Positions 9,439-16,224 are shown, numbered from the stretch's first letter. The stretch: 19,221 nucleotides of DNA from Caldifarciminota bacterium RBG_13_43_14 (GCA_001771735.1 MEUM01000002.1:350-19570); one strand, 5' to 3'. Program-made: numbers and translations. Notes: generated by a model from the sequence alone, not told the origin.

Positions 9439-10020
9439 TCAGATTATAACACTCATTACGATACCGGTAAGTATTGGAACTGAAAAATTGTCATTCCAAG
9501 GCAATGGCAACGCTTCAAGCACGGCAGCTGAAACGGCTCCAATGATCAGCAAAAAGATCGGTAAGGCATCGGGCAATAAACTCAACCCGATCGCACTCAG
9601 TAAGGCGGTTATTAAAAAACTTAAGGAACCTAGCAGAGTTTTATTGGCGGAGATCTTAGGACTTTTTATATTCTGTCCAATAAGAGCGGCAAAGGTATCT
9701 CCCACGATCACAAAAGTACAGGCAGCGATCACAACTGATCTCTTGAATAGCAATGAAGTCACCAAACAACCAAGAAGCAGATAAGTAGCACCACTGAGCC
9801 GGGTCAGTTCCTGTCGGCGAAGGAATGACCCAAAAAAAATAATAAATCCTTCTTTAATGCCATTGATATGCAGGCGCATGAAGTCAATGACTACTATTAT
9901 TATACATACTGCTAAAAGACCGATCCTGGCTGTCGATAGAGGTAGGAAAAAAAATCCTATTGGAATAAATAATGCCCACAGGTTTAAAAGTTTACGAAAG
10001 ATCTCAGCTTTTACTAAAAT
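9439..10020 (-). CDS. SEC59/DGK1/VTE5-family integral membrane kinase-like protein; start codon uncertain
   Basis: The protein resembles the COG0170 family of CTP-dependent membrane lipid-alcohol kinases (dolichol kinase, phytol kinase, diacylglycerol kinase DGK1) and is related to phosphatidate cytidylyltransferases. Supporting motifs are LTRLSGATYLLLG, then VGDTFAALIGQN, then a KTLLGSLSF segment, set among several hydrophobic helices. The first ATG in frame is at 9879, giving 146 residues. However, the frame stays open upstream to 10047, and the extra residues (AEIFRKLLNLWALFIPIGFF and a second hydrophobic helix ending IDFM) match the usual family N-terminus of an E-x-x-RK motif plus helix. 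No ATG, GTG or TTG lies in that stretch; an ATT at 10018-10020 would give a 193-residue protein starting just before the stop of the upstream gene (7-base overlap). I give this longer form as the best guess and 9439-9879 as the conservative one. The physiological substrate is unknown. Last gene of a three-gene - strand operon. Confidence 0.7.
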   Translation of the reverse strand: MLVKAEIFRKLLNLWALFIPIGFFFLPLSTARIGLLAVCIIIVVIDFMRLHINGIKEGFIIFFGSFLRRQELTRLSGATYLLLGCLVTSLLFKRSVVIAACTFVIVGDTFAALIGQNIKSPKISANKTLLGSLSFLITALLSAIGLSLLPDALPIFLLIIGAVSAAVLEALPLPWNDNFSVPILTGIVMSVII

Positions 10021-10940
10021 ATATACCCCAATGAAACCCGATGAGTATTACTCAGCTCGGAATGGGTTAAAAGGGCATAATCAAGTCTGAATTTTTTATA
10101 TGCTAAACCGATACCAACCGTGAAACGACCGGCATTAAACCCAGCTCGACCTGAAATTACATCACGGAAGCAGAATTCAAAACCGTATTTCATTGAAAAT
10201 CCAGATACACCGATCTCCTTGATAAAATCGCAAGCGATGGTCAAACGAGAATTTATCCCTCCAAATGGTATTACCGGGCTCACGCCCAGCATGATCTTTG
10301 GCAGTATCGTCTCCCGGGTTCCGTTATCCCAAATCAGAGGCGCCAGAATAAAATCACGGACCGCCAGTCCAGCTTGGAAATACTCACTGGTGAATGCACA
10401 CCCGAGATCAAGACCTCCACCATAGCCGGTTATCGCAACCAGATCACGATAATAGATCTTGATATTGGCTCCATATGCTAACTTCGGACCATTCCTATGA
10501 GGATCGCTTCCGATCATTAACCCGCGGGCATACTCAAGATAAAGAACTATGTCGTTGGTCCCAACCGTATCATACGCATATGGCTGATTATCATCACCAG
10601 GCAATTCAGTCGTGTCGGGCAAAGTCGTAAGTTTTATATCTCCGACGGAAATATACTGCACCGCCAGGCCAAAAATATGAGCACGTTGTGGGAGGATCAC
10701 CCCAATATATTCGTTTCTAACAATTCCCGCGAAATTCTCTGAGTGCATGATAAGTATGCTTTTTGGTGCAAAAAACGAACCACCAGGATTATAATATATA
10801 GTAGCTGGATCATGGAACTGCGCTATCCCGGTCCCCCCCATCCCACTGGCCCGACCACCAATGCCCAACTCTTGGAAATCACCGGCGTATTTTGCGGCTA
10901 ATAATACGATCGGTAAAAATAATGCTATAAAGCGCTGCAT
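10014..10940 (-). CDS. PorV/UPF0164-type outer-membrane beta-barrel protein
   Basis: A predicted outer-membrane protein of 308 residues. It starts with a signal peptide (MQR, a hydrophobic core FIALFLPIVLLAA, likely cleavage after AKYA). The mature N-terminus has the hallmark of PorV/PorQ/UPF0164 proteins: LGIGGRASGMGGTGIAQFHDPATIYYNPGG, here seen at residues about 24-54. Alternating hydrophobic strands run to the C-terminus, which ends in the aromatic residue expected of a barrel signature (SLGYIF). Family members are FadL-like barrels; some work with type IX secretion, but no other secretion genes are visible, so transport or surface anchoring cannot be told apart. The ATG lies within the end of the NHL gene (16-base overlap) with an aaggcaggt ribosome binding site, which implies co-translation. 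Confidence 0.85.
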   Translation of the reverse strand: MQRFIALFLPIVLLAAKYAGDFQELGIGGRASGMGGTGIAQFHDPATIYYNPGGSFFAPKSILIMHSENFAGIVRNEYIGVILPQRAHIFGLAVQYISVGDIKLTTLPDTTELPGDDNQPYAYDTVGTNDIVLYLEYARGLMIGSDPHRNGPKLAYGANIKIYYRDLVAITGYGGGLDLGCAFTSEYFQAGLAVRDFILAPLIWDNGTRETILPKIMLGVSPVIPFGGINSRLTIACDFIKEIGVSGFSMKYGFEFCFRDVISGRAGFNAGRFTVGIGLAYKKFRLDYALLTHSELSNTHRVSLGYIF

Positions 10941-12211
10941 TTTATACCTGCCTTAATTGTTTTTTCCAGACGACGTCCGTGGCCATGCAAAGCTCTTAGT
11001 TTGATTTGATATTCATAATCACCAGGTGCTACTAGATTGCCCTGATTGTCTAACCCATCCCAAACGACTAAAAATTCACCCACTGGACGACGTATACCTT
11101 CGATCAAATCCCTAACTTTTTCACCAAGCTGATTAAAAACGCCTATATTGATCTTAGCCTCATCGGTAACATACAGTGCCAGCGTTGACCCTGGTTGTTT
11201 GGCCGTGAAGACCTCAGGGAAAGATCCGACAATAAATGCATCAGCTGCTACCCATAAATATTGTCCGCCTTCTTTTTCAGCGATAAAAACCTGACCATAA
11301 CGACGCCAGATCGTAATCCCACGCGGTGCGATGTATTCACCCCGAGATGTACCAGTACGACCCTGTGATATTATGTACTTAAGATCATGGTCAAACTTAT
11401 GTATCTGATCATTTACTTCATCGGTGACATAAATGTTGCCGAAATAATCTATTGCGACGTACAGAAATCTAGCATCGGACAAACCCAGATCATAATTATT
11501 GACCGAGCCAAGAAATCGTCCTCGCGTTGTAAATTTAGACAATCTCATGCCCGCACGATCAGTGACCGCGATGAAATCATCTTGGTAGTGATTGTGATTG
11601 TCGTCGGCATCAATAACTTCAATACCCATAGGCTGATACAACTCGCCAAAACCTATACCTTCATATCCGAACTGAGCGATAAGACTATCAGAACTTGAGT
11701 ATATATATATTTTTGAATTATCAAAATCGGTCACATAAAGATTGTTTTTGGAATCCAGATCAACATCATAAGGTCGACCGGCAATGAGGATATCAGCTAT
11801 TTTACTTAATCTACCGCTCTCGTACCGCAGTTTAACAACACGACTATTGCCAAAATCAGCCACATAAATAAAACCATCTTCATTGCCAACAATACCCTTT
11901 GGCTGAAACAATTCTTTAGTATTGCCCCAGGTCTTGATCGCTTCAAGCCCGACGTTATAAACGATATGCCCATAGCCGGCATTGACCGCGAAAACGCTCA
12001 ATTCATCGTCATCTTTTTTGGTCTTCAGATTATCAAGTTCCTTGAGTTTGACCGCGGTAATGCCTTGAGGGTCTTTATAAGTATAACTCGGTCCAAGAAA
12101 AAGCTGGAGATAATGTTTTGATGCACGGTAAAAACCAAATGTATGGCTTTTAGGGGGAACCGCCAAAGTCTGGGGATTATACCCAAGTACTAATAATAGA
12201 AACAGGACCAT
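10925..12211 (-). CDS. Secreted NHL-repeat protein with FlgD-like C-terminal domain
   Basis: A predicted exported protein of 428 residues. A short hydrophobic leader (MVLFLLLVLG, probable cleavage near residue 17) lacks the usual Lys/Arg. Residues about 98-320 contain roughly five NHL-type beta-propeller blades, seen as recurring patterns: FQPKGIV...GFIYVADFGNSRVVKL, RPYDVDL...NLYVTDFDNSKIYIY, YQPMGIEV...FIAVTDRAGMRLSKF, LYVAIDYFGNIYVTDEVNDQIHKF, and IAPRGITI...VFIAEKEGG. Residues about 345-405 resemble the FlgD Ig-like domain (VFNQLGEKVRDL, then VWDGLDNQGNLVAPGDYEY), common in surface proteins of FCB and WOR-3-like bacteria. The function is not known; binding or assembly at the surface is plausible. 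There is no Shine-Dalgarno sequence; a consensus promoter ends 7 bases before the ATG, so the mRNA is probably leaderless. It overlaps the PorV-like gene by 16 bases. Confidence 0.85.
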   Translation of the reverse strand: MVLFLLLVLGYNPQTLAVPPKSHTFGFYRASKHYLQLFLGPSYTYKDPQGITAVKLKELDNLKTKKDDDELSVFAVNAGYGHIVYNVGLEAIKTWGNTKELFQPKGIVGNEDGFIYVADFGNSRVVKLRYESGRLSKIADILIAGRPYDVDLDSKNNLYVTDFDNSKIYIYSSSDSLIAQFGYEGIGFGELYQPMGIEVIDADDNHNHYQDDFIAVTDRAGMRLSKFTTRGRFLGSVNNYDLGLSDARFLYVAIDYFGNIYVTDEVNDQIHKFDHDLKYIISQGRTGTSRGEYIAPRGITIWRRYGQVFIAEKEGGQYLWVAADAFIVGSFPEVFTAKQPGSTLALYVTDEAKINIGVFNQLGEKVRDLIEGIRRPVGEFLVVWDGLDNQGNLVAPGDYEYQIKLRALHGHGRRLEKTIKAGIKCSAL

Positions 12212-12218
12212 CCGTGCA

Positions 12219-12246
12219 ATTATAAGTATTTACTATATTTTGTCAA
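12219..12246 (-). promoter_or_regulatory. Consensus sigma70 promoter for the NHL/PorV operon
   Basis: On the - strand, TTGACA (12246-12241) and TATAAT (12224-12219) are both perfect consensus hexamers with a 16-base spacer. Only 7 bases separate the -10 box from the ATG at 12211, so transcription would start at or within a base or two of the start codon. Confidence 0.8.
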
Positions 12247-12255
12247 TGATCTCTG

Positions 12256-12283
12256 TTGACTTCATTAAAAACTTGCGTATAAT
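12256..12283 (+). promoter_or_regulatory. sigma70-like promoter upstream of the first larA-like gene
   Basis: TTGACT (12256-12261), a 16-base spacer and TATAAT (12278-12283) face the larA-like gene. The -35 box lies 9 bases from the -35 box of the divergent NHL promoter, and the two hexamers form an inverted repeat (TGTCAA-N9-TTGACT). The expected transcript would have a leader of about 100 bases. Confidence 0.65.
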
Positions 12284-12292
12284 GCGTATAAT
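12275..12292 (+). repeat. Tandem 9-bp direct repeat duplicating a -10 box
   Basis: GCGTATAAT occurs twice back to back (12275-12283 and 12284-12292). The duplication creates a second TATAAT 9 bases downstream of the first; the second has no good -35 at normal spacing. Confidence 0.8.
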
Positions 12293-12319
12293 GCTTCAAA
12301 CAATTCTATGCATTCGATC

Positions 12320-12348
12320 TTGACGAATCCAGCCGAACTTAATATACA
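12320..12348 (+). promoter_or_regulatory. Possible second promoter for the first larA-like gene
   Basis: TTGACG (12320-12325), a 17-base spacer and TATACA (12343-12348) form a fair sigma70-like promoter whose start point would fall near 12355, about 36 bases before the ATG at 12391. The -35 box lies in a small inverted repeat (ATTCG at 12312-12316 with CGAAT at 12324-12328), a possible operator. Confidence 0.45.
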
Positions 12349-12390
12349 TTGCATTATGTCAATTCTGTCTTTATTATAATCATTCAATGC

Positions 12391-13674
12391 ATGGAAAGGA
12401 CAATTAACTTTAATAATTCAATAGAAAAGCTGAAAATACCGGCCGATCATTTTTTGATGGTTTTATCCCCGCATGATGAAGAAAAAGAAGACAATGTACT
12501 TGAATCCCTATTTGAAAAATCCGATACGCTGGCAAGCTTCGATGATTTTATCCGATCAGCTAGGAATCTGCTGGTGATCGTCAACGATGCTAGCCGACCA
12601 ACACCGACCGCTGAGGTTCTAACTTTTATATATGATCGAATCAGGAAATTGAACCCAAGATTTCTGATCGCAACCGGTCTTCATCCGGCCCCGGATGTAC
12701 AGGAAATTAGATCAATATTCGGTGAATTATATTATCAGATTAACGATTCTATAACGTTGCATGATTCAAAAAATTCAGATGATCTGGTCGATCTGGGAAC
12801 CTCTAGACACAATACAAGTCTAACCGTTAACAAACTTGTTACCGAAGCTGATAAAATAATAACCATTGGCTCGATCGAACCTCATTATTTTGCTGGCTAC
12901 ACCGGTGGACGAAAATCAATATTACCCGGGGTCGCCGGGTATGATACTATTGAACAGAACCACCGGCATGCATTGCATCCAAACGCAAGACCATTAATGC
13001 TTGATAATAATCCAGTCCATGAGGACATGCTCGATATGATCGATGCACTCGGCGTCAATCGTTTTTTTTCAATCCAGACAGTAATGAGCCGGCACCATAA
13101 GACTATATACGCAAGTTGCGGCGATATTCATGATTCATTCGAAAAGGCGCGATTAAATACCGTACAAAACTTCCGCGTGGAAGTCCCCACTAAGGTGGAT
13201 ATAATAATGTCAATTGCCTGCCCTCCATTCGATGAAAGTTTTTATCAATCCCTGAAAGCAATCGAAAACACAAAAAACATTCTTAATGAAAACGGAATAT
13301 TTATTCTGGTAACAACCGCGCATAAAGGCATTGGCCCTATACATTTTGCGAGACTTTTTGAAAATAAGACTAATCTGATCACAGCGGCTGAAAACGCCCT
13401 GATCCATTATCGACTTGGAGATCATACGGCAGTCAATTTGAAATCGATAACAACCTGGGCTGAACTCTGGTGTGTTACCGATAAAAAAAACCATAAACTT
13501 GAAAATGCTGGAATAAAATTGTATTCATCGATACAACGGTCAATCGATGAAGCCATCCTCAAAAAAGGAACGGCTTCTAAAATTGCCATTGTTGAGGATG
13601 GTTGTTTCACTGTACCGATTTTAGAAAATAAAGAAGTGGATAATCATTGGCAAAACCGATATCTTGACAACTAA
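12391..13674 (+). CDS. LarA-like nickel-dependent 2-hydroxyacid racemase (first copy)
   Basis: LarA enzymes racemise 2-hydroxyacids by hydride transfer with a nickel pincer cofactor. The 427-residue product has the family length and its key residues at the spacing of L. plantarum LarA: NDASRPTP with D66 and R69 (phosphate binding), H98 in ATGLHPAP, H124, then EPHYFAGYTGGRKSILPG with catalytic H165 and K175 (cofactor tether), and H191 sixteen residues later (nickel ligand). The substrate cannot be read from sequence; lactate, malate and other hydroxyacids are known in the superfamily. I chose the ATG at 12391 because it aligns with the N-terminus of the second copy at 16225; a TTG at 12349 would add 14 hydrophobic residues with no counterpart. 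No Shine-Dalgarno sequence precedes it. No larB, larC or larE cofactor gene is in the window. Confidence 0.88.
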   Translation: MERTINFNNSIEKLKIPADHFLMVLSPHDEEKEDNVLESLFEKSDTLASFDDFIRSARNLLVIVNDASRPTPTAEVLTFIYDRIRKLNPRFLIATGLHPAPDVQEIRSIFGELYYQINDSITLHDSKNSDDLVDLGTSRHNTSLTVNKLVTEADKIITIGSIEPHYFAGYTGGRKSILPGVAGYDTIEQNHRHALHPNARPLMLDNNPVHEDMLDMIDALGVNRFFSIQTVMSRHHKTIYASCGDIHDSFEKARLNTVQNFRVEVPTKVDIIMSIACPPFDESFYQSLKAIENTKNILNENGIFILVTTAHKGIGPIHFARLFENKTNLITAAENALIHYRLGDHTAVNLKSITTWAELWCVTDKKNHKLENAGIKLYSSIQRSIDEAILKKGTASKIAIVEDGCFTVPILENKEVDNHWQNRYLDN

Positions 13675-13692
13675 ACCGATTTTTATTATACT
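13664..13692 (+). promoter_or_regulatory. sigma70-like promoter for the gcvH-mdh-larA operon
   Basis: TTGACA (13664-13669, inside the last codons of the preceding larA-like gene), a 17-base spacer and TATACT (13687-13692). The expected start near 13699 gives an unusually long leader of about 150 bases before the GTG at 13851. Confidence 0.7.
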
Positions 13693-13704
13693 GATTTTAC
13701 AGGC

Positions 13705-13722
13705 ATGATGATAGGACATCAT
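13705..13722. promoter_or_regulatory. Small palindrome in the gcvH leader
   Basis: ATGATG (13705-13710) and CATCAT (13717-13722) form a perfect inverted repeat with a 6-base centre, just after the predicted transcription start. There is no U-tract, so it is not an intrinsic terminator; an operator or a weak RNA hairpin is possible. The rest of 13723-13837 is AT-rich and shows nothing I can name. Confidence 0.4.
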
Positions 13723-13837
13723 AAACGCTGCCAAGACTGCATTTCAATAATTCTGGAAAGTATTATAGATATTGTATTACAATTATTTAGTAGAATCGAT
13801 AATGAACAATTTATTTCAATTATAATAATGAATCAAG

Positions 13838-13847
13838 AAAAGGAGGT
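13838..13847 (+). promoter_or_regulatory. Strong ribosome binding site deciding the GTG start
   Basis: AAAAGGAGGT, a near-perfect Shine-Dalgarno sequence, stands 3 bases before GTG 13851. The nearest upstream ATG (13828) is out of frame, and the protein from this GTG starts with the conserved GcvH-like N-terminus, so GTG is the start. Confidence 0.85.
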
Positions 13848-13850
13848 ATA

Positions 13851-14282
13851 GTGGAAATCCACGGGTACAATGTACCTGAAGACCTTTATTATCATAATGA
13901 AAATGCATGGTTGAGACTCGAATCCGACGGCACGGTCACAATCGGCATGGATGATTTTTATCAGAAACAGGCCGGCGATACTACCTATATTGATTTACCG
14001 TTCGAAGGTGATAGCGTCAGCCAGGGAGAGACCTGCGGTAAGATTCAATCTTCGAAATGGGTTGGGAAACTAGTTTCTCCTATCTCTGGCGAGATCACCG
14101 AAGTCAACCGCGAGCTCGAAAATGACTGCCGTTTAATAAATAAGGATTCGTACAATTCCGGATGGATAATGAAAGTCAAATCAACGAATCTTGAAGAAGA
14201 GCTCAAGAATCTGGCACATGGTCCTGAAGCACTCAAGAAATTCATCGAAGACCATATTGCCAAAGCAAAAAGTGGAGGTTAA
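13851..14282 (+). CDS. GcvH-like lipoyl carrier protein
   Basis: A 143-residue protein of the glycine-cleavage H family, which carries lipoate on a lysine at the tip of a beta-hairpin. The fold pattern is clear: YNVPEDLYYHNENAWLRLE, VTIGMDDFYQKQAGDTTYIDLP, then the hairpin KIQSSKWVGKLVSPISGEIT with K69 as the expected lipoyl lysine, and a C-terminal GWIMKVK strand followed by a helical tail. True glycine-cleavage H proteins normally have an ESVKA-type motif here; the SSKWVG form is different. No gcvT, gcvP, lipoate ligase or lipoyl synthase gene is present. The protein is followed 23 bases later by an MDH-like gene, in a probable operon of gcvH-like, two mdh-like genes and larA. A role as a lipoyl carrier in a redox complex rather than in glycine cleavage is my inference. 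Confidence 0.85.
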   Translation: MEIHGYNVPEDLYYHNENAWLRLESDGTVTIGMDDFYQKQAGDTTYIDLPFEGDSVSQGETCGKIQSSKWVGKLVSPISGEITEVNRELENDCRLINKDSYNSGWIMKVKSTNLEEELKNLAHGPEALKKFIEDHIAKAKSGG

Positions 14283-14305
14283 ACAGTTCAACGGAGGAAT
14301 TAGCT

Positions 14306-15229
14306 ATGAAAAAAGTAAGCATTATCGGCGCGGGTAATGTTGGGGCAAACGCGGCTTTCTATATCGGAGAAAAGAATTTTGCCGATGTGATGATGATTGA
14401 TTCAGTTGAAGGAAGAGCAAAAGGTAAGGCCCTTGATCTGATGGAAGCAGCACCAGCAAGAGTATACGAGGCAAAAATAGACGGTTCAGATAACATAGAA
14501 GACATCGCAGGATCTGAGGTGGTTGTTATTACCGCCGGGCATGTAAGAAAACCTCATATGTCCCGCTTGGATCTATTGGAATCAAATGCAAAACTTATTG
14601 ATCCAATTATTGGTCAGATAAAAAAATATACTCCTGATGCTATAATAATTAATATAACTGAACCGGTCGATGCATTAACATGGTATATATTGAAAAAAGG
14701 TAGTTTTGATCCCAAAAAAGTGATCGGAATGACTGGGGTATTGGATACTACACGATTAAGAGAGTTTATCTCAAAAGAACTTCAAGTTTCGACCGCTAAT
14801 ACTACGGCAATAGTAATTGGCGGACATCATGACTACATGGTAATTATCCCCAGATACGCCACGGTTGAGGGAATCCCCATAACCCAGCTATTGCCTAAAG
14901 AGAAGATTGATGCATTAATAAAACGCACCCGAGAAGCTGGCAGTGAAATTTTATCATATCTCAAAACTGCAACTGCGCACTATGCCCCGGCCGCAGCAAT
15001 TGCTGAAATTGTCGAGGCGATTGTCAAAGATTCAAAGCGCGTCCTATGTGTTTCAACCTGTTTACTGGACGAATACGACATCAAAGATCTGTGCCTGGGT
15101 GTACCGGTAATAATTGGCGCAAAAGGTGTAGAGAAAGTTATTAAACTCCTTCTGACGCTCGAAGAAAAGCAGCAGTTCGATGAATCAGTAGCAGTGATTA
15201 GAAGTGCGGTTGAAACATTGGAATTATAA
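14306..15229 (+). CDS. Divergent malate/lactate dehydrogenase-like protein with altered active site
   Basis: A 307-residue member of the LDH/MDH superfamily. The Rossmann motif GAGNVGANAA is at residues 8-17, and D32 at the end of beta-2 indicates NAD rather than NADP. R81 and R87 (substrate arginines), D147 and R150 (GVLDTTR) and H174 (catalytic His) are kept. Several positions are not: the substrate-loop Gly is H84 (RKPHMSR), the catalytic Asn of the TNP motif is Glu (E119, NITEPVD), and the GGHGDSMVPLP block reads GGHHDYMVIIP (H175, Y177, I180). It probably binds NAD and a related but different substrate, or has a reduced or non-catalytic role. A good ribosome binding site (cggagga) precedes the ATG. 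The next gene, 23 bases on, is a canonical paralogue aligning almost without gaps, which points to tandem duplication. Confidence 0.85.
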   Translation: MKKVSIIGAGNVGANAAFYIGEKNFADVMMIDSVEGRAKGKALDLMEAAPARVYEAKIDGSDNIEDIAGSEVVVITAGHVRKPHMSRLDLLESNAKLIDPIIGQIKKYTPDAIIINITEPVDALTWYILKKGSFDPKKVIGMTGVLDTTRLREFISKELQVSTANTTAIVIGGHHDYMVIIPRYATVEGIPITQLLPKEKIDALIKRTREAGSEILSYLKTATAHYAPAAAIAEIVEAIVKDSKRVLCVSTCLLDEYDIKDLCLGVPVIIGAKGVEKVIKLLLTLEEKQQFDESVAVIRSAVETLEL

Positions 15230-15252
15230 CGAATTGAAAGGAGATTGGTAAA

Positions 15253-16188
15253 ATGAAAAAGGTTTCTATTATCGGCGGAGGAAATGTCGGCAGTTCTACC
15301 GCTTTGTATTTAGCTGAAAAACGAATAGCTGATATCCATCTGATTGATGTTATTGAAGGTCTAGCAGAAGGAAAGGCGCTTGATGCAGAGGAAGCAGCAC
15401 CAATCCGTCACTATGATATTGAATTAAGAGGGTCAACCGATTTTTCAAATTTAAAGGATTCCGATGTTGTTGTGATCACCGCTGGCATTGCACGCCAACC
15501 CGGAATGTCACGGGATGATTTGCTCAATACGAACGCCAGGATTATCAAGTCCGTATCAGAAAAAACTGCCTACTATACGCCAAACGCGATCATAATTATG
15601 GTCACTAATCCTCTTGATGTAATGACTTATTTAGCATTGAAAGTAACTGGTTTTGCATTGAAAAGAGTTATCGGTATGGCAGGAATTCTGGATTCCATAA
15701 GATTCAGATATTTTGTTGCCCAGAAACTGGGAATCGCTATTAATGATACTACCGCAATGGTTCTGGGTGGTCATGGTGATTCAATGGTTCCTTTACCACG
15801 CTACTCAACCGTCGCGGGTATTCCAATTACCGAACTTCTATCCAGCGATGAAATCGATCAAATAATCGAACGAACCCGAAAAGGAGGCGCCGAAATCGTT
15901 GGCTATCTCAAAACCGGCAGCGCCTACTATGCACCGGCCGCCTCAGTAGCAGAAATGGTTGAATGCATTATCCGAGACAAAAGACGTATCCGACCCTGCT
16001 CTACTTATCTTCGGGGTGAATATGGTATTAACGGTATTTTTGTAGGTGTCCCGGTGATGTTGGGCAAAAACGGCGTTGAACAAATCATTGAACTTGAACT
16101 GATACCCGAAGAGAAAGAAGCTCTTCACAAATCAGCTTCTGATGTAAAAACAGTTATTGAAGCCCTTGAGAATCAAAACATCATATAA
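15253..16188 (+). CDS. mdh: Malate dehydrogenase (NAD), LDH-like type
   Basis: Malate dehydrogenase catalyses NAD-dependent interconversion of (S)-malate and oxaloacetate. The 311-residue protein has every canonical feature: glycine-rich GGGNVGSSTA at the N-terminus, D32 for NAD preference, R81 and R87 in ARQPGMSR (Arg at 81 favours the dicarboxylate malate over lactate), N119 in VTNPLD, D147 and R150 in GILDSIR, and catalytic H174 in GGHGDSMVPLPRYST. The ribosome binding site aaaggaga lies 9-10 bases before the ATG. It follows the divergent paralogue by 23 bases and precedes the second larA-like gene by 36, so it is probably co-transcribed with them. Lactate dehydrogenase activity is less likely but is not excluded by sequence alone. 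Confidence 0.92.
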   Translation: MKKVSIIGGGNVGSSTALYLAEKRIADIHLIDVIEGLAEGKALDAEEAAPIRHYDIELRGSTDFSNLKDSDVVVITAGIARQPGMSRDDLLNTNARIIKSVSEKTAYYTPNAIIIMVTNPLDVMTYLALKVTGFALKRVIGMAGILDSIRFRYFVAQKLGIAINDTTAMVLGGHGDSMVPLPRYSTVAGIPITELLSSDEIDQIIERTRKGGAEIVGYLKTGSAYYAPAASVAEMVECIIRDKRRIRPCSTYLRGEYGINGIFVGVPVMLGKNGVEQIIELELIPEEKEALHKSASDVKTVIEALENQNII

Positions 16189-16224
16189 TTAATAGATGTA
16201 TTAATGGATTCTTGTTCTTAAATC

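Noticed and set aside
9488..10425. Three + strand open frames opposite the SEC59-like and PorV-like genes
   Set aside because: They are Lys/Pro/Arg-rich shadows without ribosome binding sites, while the - strand frames show clear membrane and barrel signatures.
12375..12380. TATAAT 10 bases before the first larA-like ATG, as a second leaderless promoter
   Set aside because: No acceptable -35 hexamer at 15-19 bases; the TTGACG-17-TATACA site upstream is better.
12349..12390. TTG start at 12349 for the first larA-like gene
   Set aside because: It would add 14 mostly hydrophobic residues not matched in the second LarA copy, has no ribosome binding site, and lies before the start point of the nearest predicted promoter. 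ATG 12391 fits the paralogue alignment.
16184..16189. TATAAT upstream of the second larA-like gene
   Set aside because: It overlaps the mdh stop codon, and the nearest -35-like hexamers are at spacings of 12 or 21 bases, so a promoter is not supported; co-transcription with mdh is simpler.
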